Source: an uncultured Marinicella sp.
Lineage (GTDB): Bacteria > Pseudomonadota > Gammaproteobacteria > Xanthomonadales > Marinicellaceae
Assembly: GCA_938008005.1 (NCBI GenBank)
Contig: CALLLZ010000003.1
Span: forward strand, 1-8,569
Reading direction: 5' to 3'
Length of the DNA: 8,569 bases
Every line of letters begins with the position of its first letter. Position 1 is the stretch's first letter. Positions 5,862-8,569 of this stretch are shown piece by piece. The notes below the pieces were generated by a model. It was not told the origin of the DNA. It worked only from the letters and a program-made list of their open reading frames with translations, and searched no databases. Position numbers and translations under genes: made by a program.

Positions 5862-8477
5862 ATGATCTATTACTTTTTCTTTAATATCATAGGCGTTTTA
5901 GTCCCGTCATTTTTTGCCAGAACGCTGTGGAAAAATTGGCACCTACCAGTTTCTTTACCTTTAACTTTGTTTATCGCTATTGTGGTATCAATTTGCGTTT
6001 TGAATTTATTGAGCATGTCTCATTTCTCTGATAATTTCGAGTTGCATAAAACACTCATGACAGTACTGGGGATAGCCAGCTCTCCACTGTGGTTTTGGTT
6101 AACCTATGAATTTATTAAAAAGAAAAAGCTGGCTTTAAAGTACGTTTTATTGATCTTGCTTGAACCAGCAATAGTTATTGTAGTTTCATTGGTATATGAA
6201 ATATCAAGCATCTCTTCAGGTGAGGTAATCACTTCAACAAACCACCTTTTTAATTCAGATCAAATGATTGTCTTGAAATTCAGCCTCGTTCATATGTTTT
6301 ATTCTCTGGGCTTGATTGGTTTTAGTTTGACTTGGTTGGTACTTCATTTATTCAAACATTCAAATCGTACTGTTTTCGAATTAATGATTTTGACAGTTAT
6401 TTTAAGTCTGCCCATTATTTCTTTTATACTTTATGCCATGGGTGTCATTCCAGTAAGAATAGGTGCACCGCTTTCTATTGTCTTGATTCTTCTTGGGGTG
6501 TATCGTTTCCGGTTATTAGATATTGTGCCTGTAGCAAGGGATCAAATGGTCGATGAGATAAAAGATGGTGTTGCAGTACTGAATAAAGAAGGGCTTTTAG
6601 TGGATGCCAATGTTTCTGCAATTAAATTATTGAAATTGAATATTGAAGAAGGAACAAAAATTACCAACCCATTACCTTATCCAGATCAAATCAATCAGGT
6701 TTTTGATTTGCATAACAGCACCAATCAATTTCAAGAAATGAAATTTACTGTCGGTAAAAATGACGTTCACCACACTGAAGCTGAACTCATTCCACTGTTG
6801 GGTAAGCATCAAGAAAAAATTGGCAATTTGCTATTTTTACGAGACATTACGGAGCGAAAAAGAGCTGAAGAAGAAAGGGAAATACATATCGCTAAAATAG
6901 AAAAATTAGATCAAGTTAGATCTGATTTTCTAGCCAACATTTCTCATGAATTTCGAACACCACTGACACTCAGCTTAGGACCCATTACAGATATTTTAAA
7001 TGGTCGCCACGGTGTGATTTCGAAACCAATCAAAGAAGAACTGATACAAATCAGCTCACACAACCAACGCTTGCTGGAATTAATTAACCAATTGTTAGAG
7101 TTATCAAAATTAGAATCGGTTGATTATGTTGGCCCCCATGAAATTAATGACTGGGTTGTGTATTTACCTGCTTTGTTGTCGAGTTTTGAAAGTGCTGCTG
7201 CTCAGCAAAATATTGAGCTTGTTTTTACCACAGACCTAAACCATGCACCAGTCAATATGCTTGGCGATCACATAAAGAAAATTTTTAGCAATTTAATCTC
7301 AAATGCAATGAAAAGCTGTGATGAGCACGGCAAGGTAGAGGTAACTATACTTGAATCCCAAAACCATATTAAATTATCAATCCGCGATACCGGCTGTGGG
7401 ATCAGTCAAGAAATGTTACCACATATATTTGAACGATTTTATTACAGTGAACATCAAAACACCCACTGGTCAGCAGGTACAGGTATTGGTCTGGCACTTG
7501 TTAAACAAATAGTTAATAGTTACGGCGGTCAAATCAGTGTTGAAAGCAATATGGGCAAAGGCAGTGAATTCATAATAGTTTTGCCAATGGAGAAAACAAG
7601 AGAGCACACTAAAAGCCACACTGTTAAAGCTGATAAAACAGCTATTTTCGCACAAACAGTTCAAACCGAGTTAAGTGATCAAGTGGTTGAAAATAATTCC
7701 AATGCTTCTAAACCATTGGTTCTGGTTGTTGAAGATAATCTGGCCATGCGCCAATATATTTGTTCTCATTTAAATGATCAATTTGATTTAATTGAAGCCG
7801 AAAATGGAAAACAAGGATTGGCGCTGGCAGAAGCGCATGTGCCGGATTTAATTGTTTCTGATGTGATGATGCCGGTTATGGATGGCGTCGAGTTATGTCA
7901 AGCATTAAAAAATGACATAAAGACCAGTCATATACCTGTTGTGTTGTTAACGGCTAAGTCAGGGGAACAAGATAAATTAGTTGGATTAAACGCACAAGCA
8001 GATGATTATTTGACCAAACCATTTAATCCAGATGAACTGAAAGCACGGGTTAATAACTTAATCAAACAAAGGCTTGATTTAAGGGCTTATTTTTCTCAGG
8101 TTTTCATAGGCCAGCCCCCTGAATTGTCTGATATTAAGCCAGTTAAACAGATGCCAGAAGAAGCCTTTTTAAATGACTTGCAAGCACTCATGCAAGAAAA
8201 AATAGCACATACTGAATTACAAATGACGGATTTGGCAAACGACATGTTCATCAGCCTCAGACAACTACAGCGTAAGTTAAAATCTTTAACAGGAAAAACA
8301 CCGAAACAATGGTTGTTAGATATGAGGTTAAAACACGCCTCAAAACTGTTGCGAGAAAGTCATTTAAATATCACTCAAATTATGGACCAGTCAGGTTTTA
8401 ATTCTGCCTCTTATTTTTCTAAAAAATTCAAACAAACTTACCATCAATCACCCTCAGAATATCGAATGCATTCGTAA
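5862..8477 (+). CDS. Hybrid histidine kinase/response regulator with 7TM sensor, PAS and AraC-type DNA-binding output
   Basis: An 871-residue one-chain signalling protein. Residues 1-215 hold seven hydrophobic segments (about 1-20, 31-52, 64-84, 93-112, 136-164, 171-193, 199-214), followed by RFRLLDIVPVARD, the signature junction of the HisKA_7TM sensor region. A PAS domain follows (about 225-330; GVAVLNKEGLLVDAN), then a coiled-coil linker rich in Glu/Lys. The HisKA H-box SHEFRTP carries phospho-acceptor His362. The HATPase domain shows the N-box NLISNA (Asn481), G1 DTGCG (Asp509) and G2 GTGIGLAL (539-546). The receiver has acidic pair Glu624/Asp625, phospho-acceptor Asp667 in SDVMMP, Thr697 and Lys719. 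The C-terminus (about 770-868) is an AraC double helix-turn-helix ending GFNSASYFSKKFKQTYHQSPSEYR. It should sense a membrane or periplasmic cue, relay phosphate from His362 to Asp667, and bind DNA while anchored to the membrane. Domain order from kinase to AraC matches Bacteroidetes hybrid two-component systems, but the 7TM sensor replaces their periplasmic propeller/Y_Y_Y sensor. The ligand is unknown. ATG 5862 is the only start in frame. Confidence 0.95.
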   Translation: MIYYFFFNIIGVLVPSFFARTLWKNWHLPVSLPLTLFIAIVVSICVLNLLSMSHFSDNFELHKTLMTVLGIASSPLWFWLTYEFIKKKKLALKYVLLILLEPAIVIVVSLVYEISSISSGEVITSTNHLFNSDQMIVLKFSLVHMFYSLGLIGFSLTWLVLHLFKHSNRTVFELMILTVILSLPIISFILYAMGVIPVRIGAPLSIVLILLGVYRFRLLDIVPVARDQMVDEIKDGVAVLNKEGLLVDANVSAIKLLKLNIEEGTKITNPLPYPDQINQVFDLHNSTNQFQEMKFTVGKNDVHHTEAELIPLLGKHQEKIGNLLFLRDITERKRAEEEREIHIAKIEKLDQVRSDFLANISHEFRTPLTLSLGPITDILNGRHGVISKPIKEELIQISSHNQRLLELINQLLELSKLESVDYVGPHEINDWVVYLPALLSSFESAAAQQNIELVFTTDLNHAPVNMLGDHIKKIFSNLISNAMKSCDEHGKVEVTILESQNHIKLSIRDTGCGISQEMLPHIFERFYYSEHQNTHWSAGTGIGLALVKQIVNSYGGQISVESNMGKGSEFIIVLPMEKTREHTKSHTVKADKTAIFAQTVQTELSDQVVENNSNASKPLVLVVEDNLAMRQYICSHLNDQFDLIEAENGKQGLALAEAHVPDLIVSDVMMPVMDGVELCQALKNDIKTSHIPVVLLTAKSGEQDKLVGLNAQADDYLTKPFNPDELKARVNNLIKQRLDLRAYFSQVFIGQPPELSDIKPVKQMPEEAFLNDLQALMQEKIAHTELQMTDLANDMFISLRQLQRKLKSLTGKTPKQWLLDMRLKHASKLLRESHLNITQIMDQSGFNSASYFSKKFKQTYHQSPSEYRMHS

Positions 8478-8488
8478 ACAAACGAAAT

Positions 8489-8525
8489 GTCGCAAATGGA
8501 ATAGCACCCGTCGCTTTTGTTATAT
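8489..8525 (+). promoter_or_regulatory. Tandem direct repeat, candidate AraC-family operator
   Basis: Two 16-bp half-sites at 8489-8504 and 8510-8525 share GTCGCnnnTGnnATA (10 of 16 identical), with starts exactly 21 bp apart, or two helical turns. AraC-family regulators typically bind direct repeats with this spacing. The site begins 12 bp after the stop codon of the AraC-output hybrid kinase. It is therefore a natural binding-site candidate, probably for a gene downstream of the window. The assignment rests on spacing, symmetry and position only. Confidence 0.5.
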
Positions 8526-8548
8526 CTCACTACAGACCACTTTATTAA
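8517..8548 (+). promoter_or_regulatory. Possible promoter overlapping the tandem site
   Basis: TTGTTA (8517-8522) could serve as -35, with TTTATT (8541-8546, 18-bp spacer) or TATTAA (8543-8548, 20-bp spacer) as -10. The -35 would lie inside the downstream half-site, the usual class II arrangement for AraC-type activators. Transcription would run rightward out of the window. The hexamers are imperfect, so this is a suggestion only. Confidence 0.25.
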
Positions 8549-8569
8549 ACTAACCCTGTGAATTAATAA

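Noticed and set aside
6332..6556. Plus-strand 74-codon frame inside the kinase gene
   Set aside because: It is an out-of-frame shadow within the 7TM/PAS-coding region, rich in Cys, His and Phe as expected of a shifted frame.
7470..7664. Minus-strand 64-codon frame opposite the kinase gene
   Set aside because: It is antisense to the HATPase and linker coding sequence, and has no domain or start signal.
8478..8522. Intrinsic terminator after the kinase gene
   Set aside because: AACAAACG and CGCTTTTGTT pair only imperfectly over a long loop with no U-tract. The direct repeats explain the segment better.

Overview
The window looks like chromosome from an AT-rich Gammaproteobacterium. Two things point there: a long secreted protein built from two-cysteine beta-rich repeats that ends in an IFSDGFE-type tail, and a 7TM-PAS-histidine kinase-receiver-AraC hybrid regulator. 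From memory, that tail is common in Marinicella and Xanthomonadales/Lysobacter-like genomes. The genus is a guess; no rRNA or marker gene is present.

Layout. (1) Positions 1-4185 (+) are the 3' part of a giant repeat protein gene. It enters the window already open and holds 16 complete units of 83-86 residues. Seven near-identical 83-residue units lead, with a second-order period of two units. A more diverged half follows, laid out as an A-B1-B2 three-unit super-repeat. (2) A 15-bp hairpin at 4215-4254 separates this gene from a convergent FkbM-family methyltransferase gene (4278-5108, -), whose 5' end may be frameshifted. (3) Positions 5109-5861 hold no intact gene of normal size. I find the remains of a 66-codon gene on the minus strand interrupted by one frameshift (5249-5448), a nested inverted-repeat element (5560-5707) that looks like a small dispersed repeat, and an AT-rich leader. 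(4) Positions 5862-8477 (+) encode a complete 871-residue hybrid sensor kinase/transcription factor with every expected catalytic residue visible. (5) Just after it, at 8489-8525, is a pair of direct repeats GTCGCnnnTGnnATA exactly 21 bp apart. This is the geometry expected of an AraC-family operator, and it probably controls the kinase's neighbour beyond the window edge.

How the parts relate. The repeat protein is probably exported and disulfide-stabilised, and faces the surface or medium. The FkbM enzyme would O-methylate a small molecule or a glycan; nothing in the sequence ties it to the repeat protein beyond adjacency. The hybrid kinase is a self-contained signalling system, from membrane sensor to DNA-binding output in one chain. 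The tandem site beyond its stop codon is the best candidate for its target. The most notable points are the layered repeat architecture, the 21-bp tandem site, and two possible single-base frameshifts in the minus-strand stretch between the methyltransferase and the kinase.
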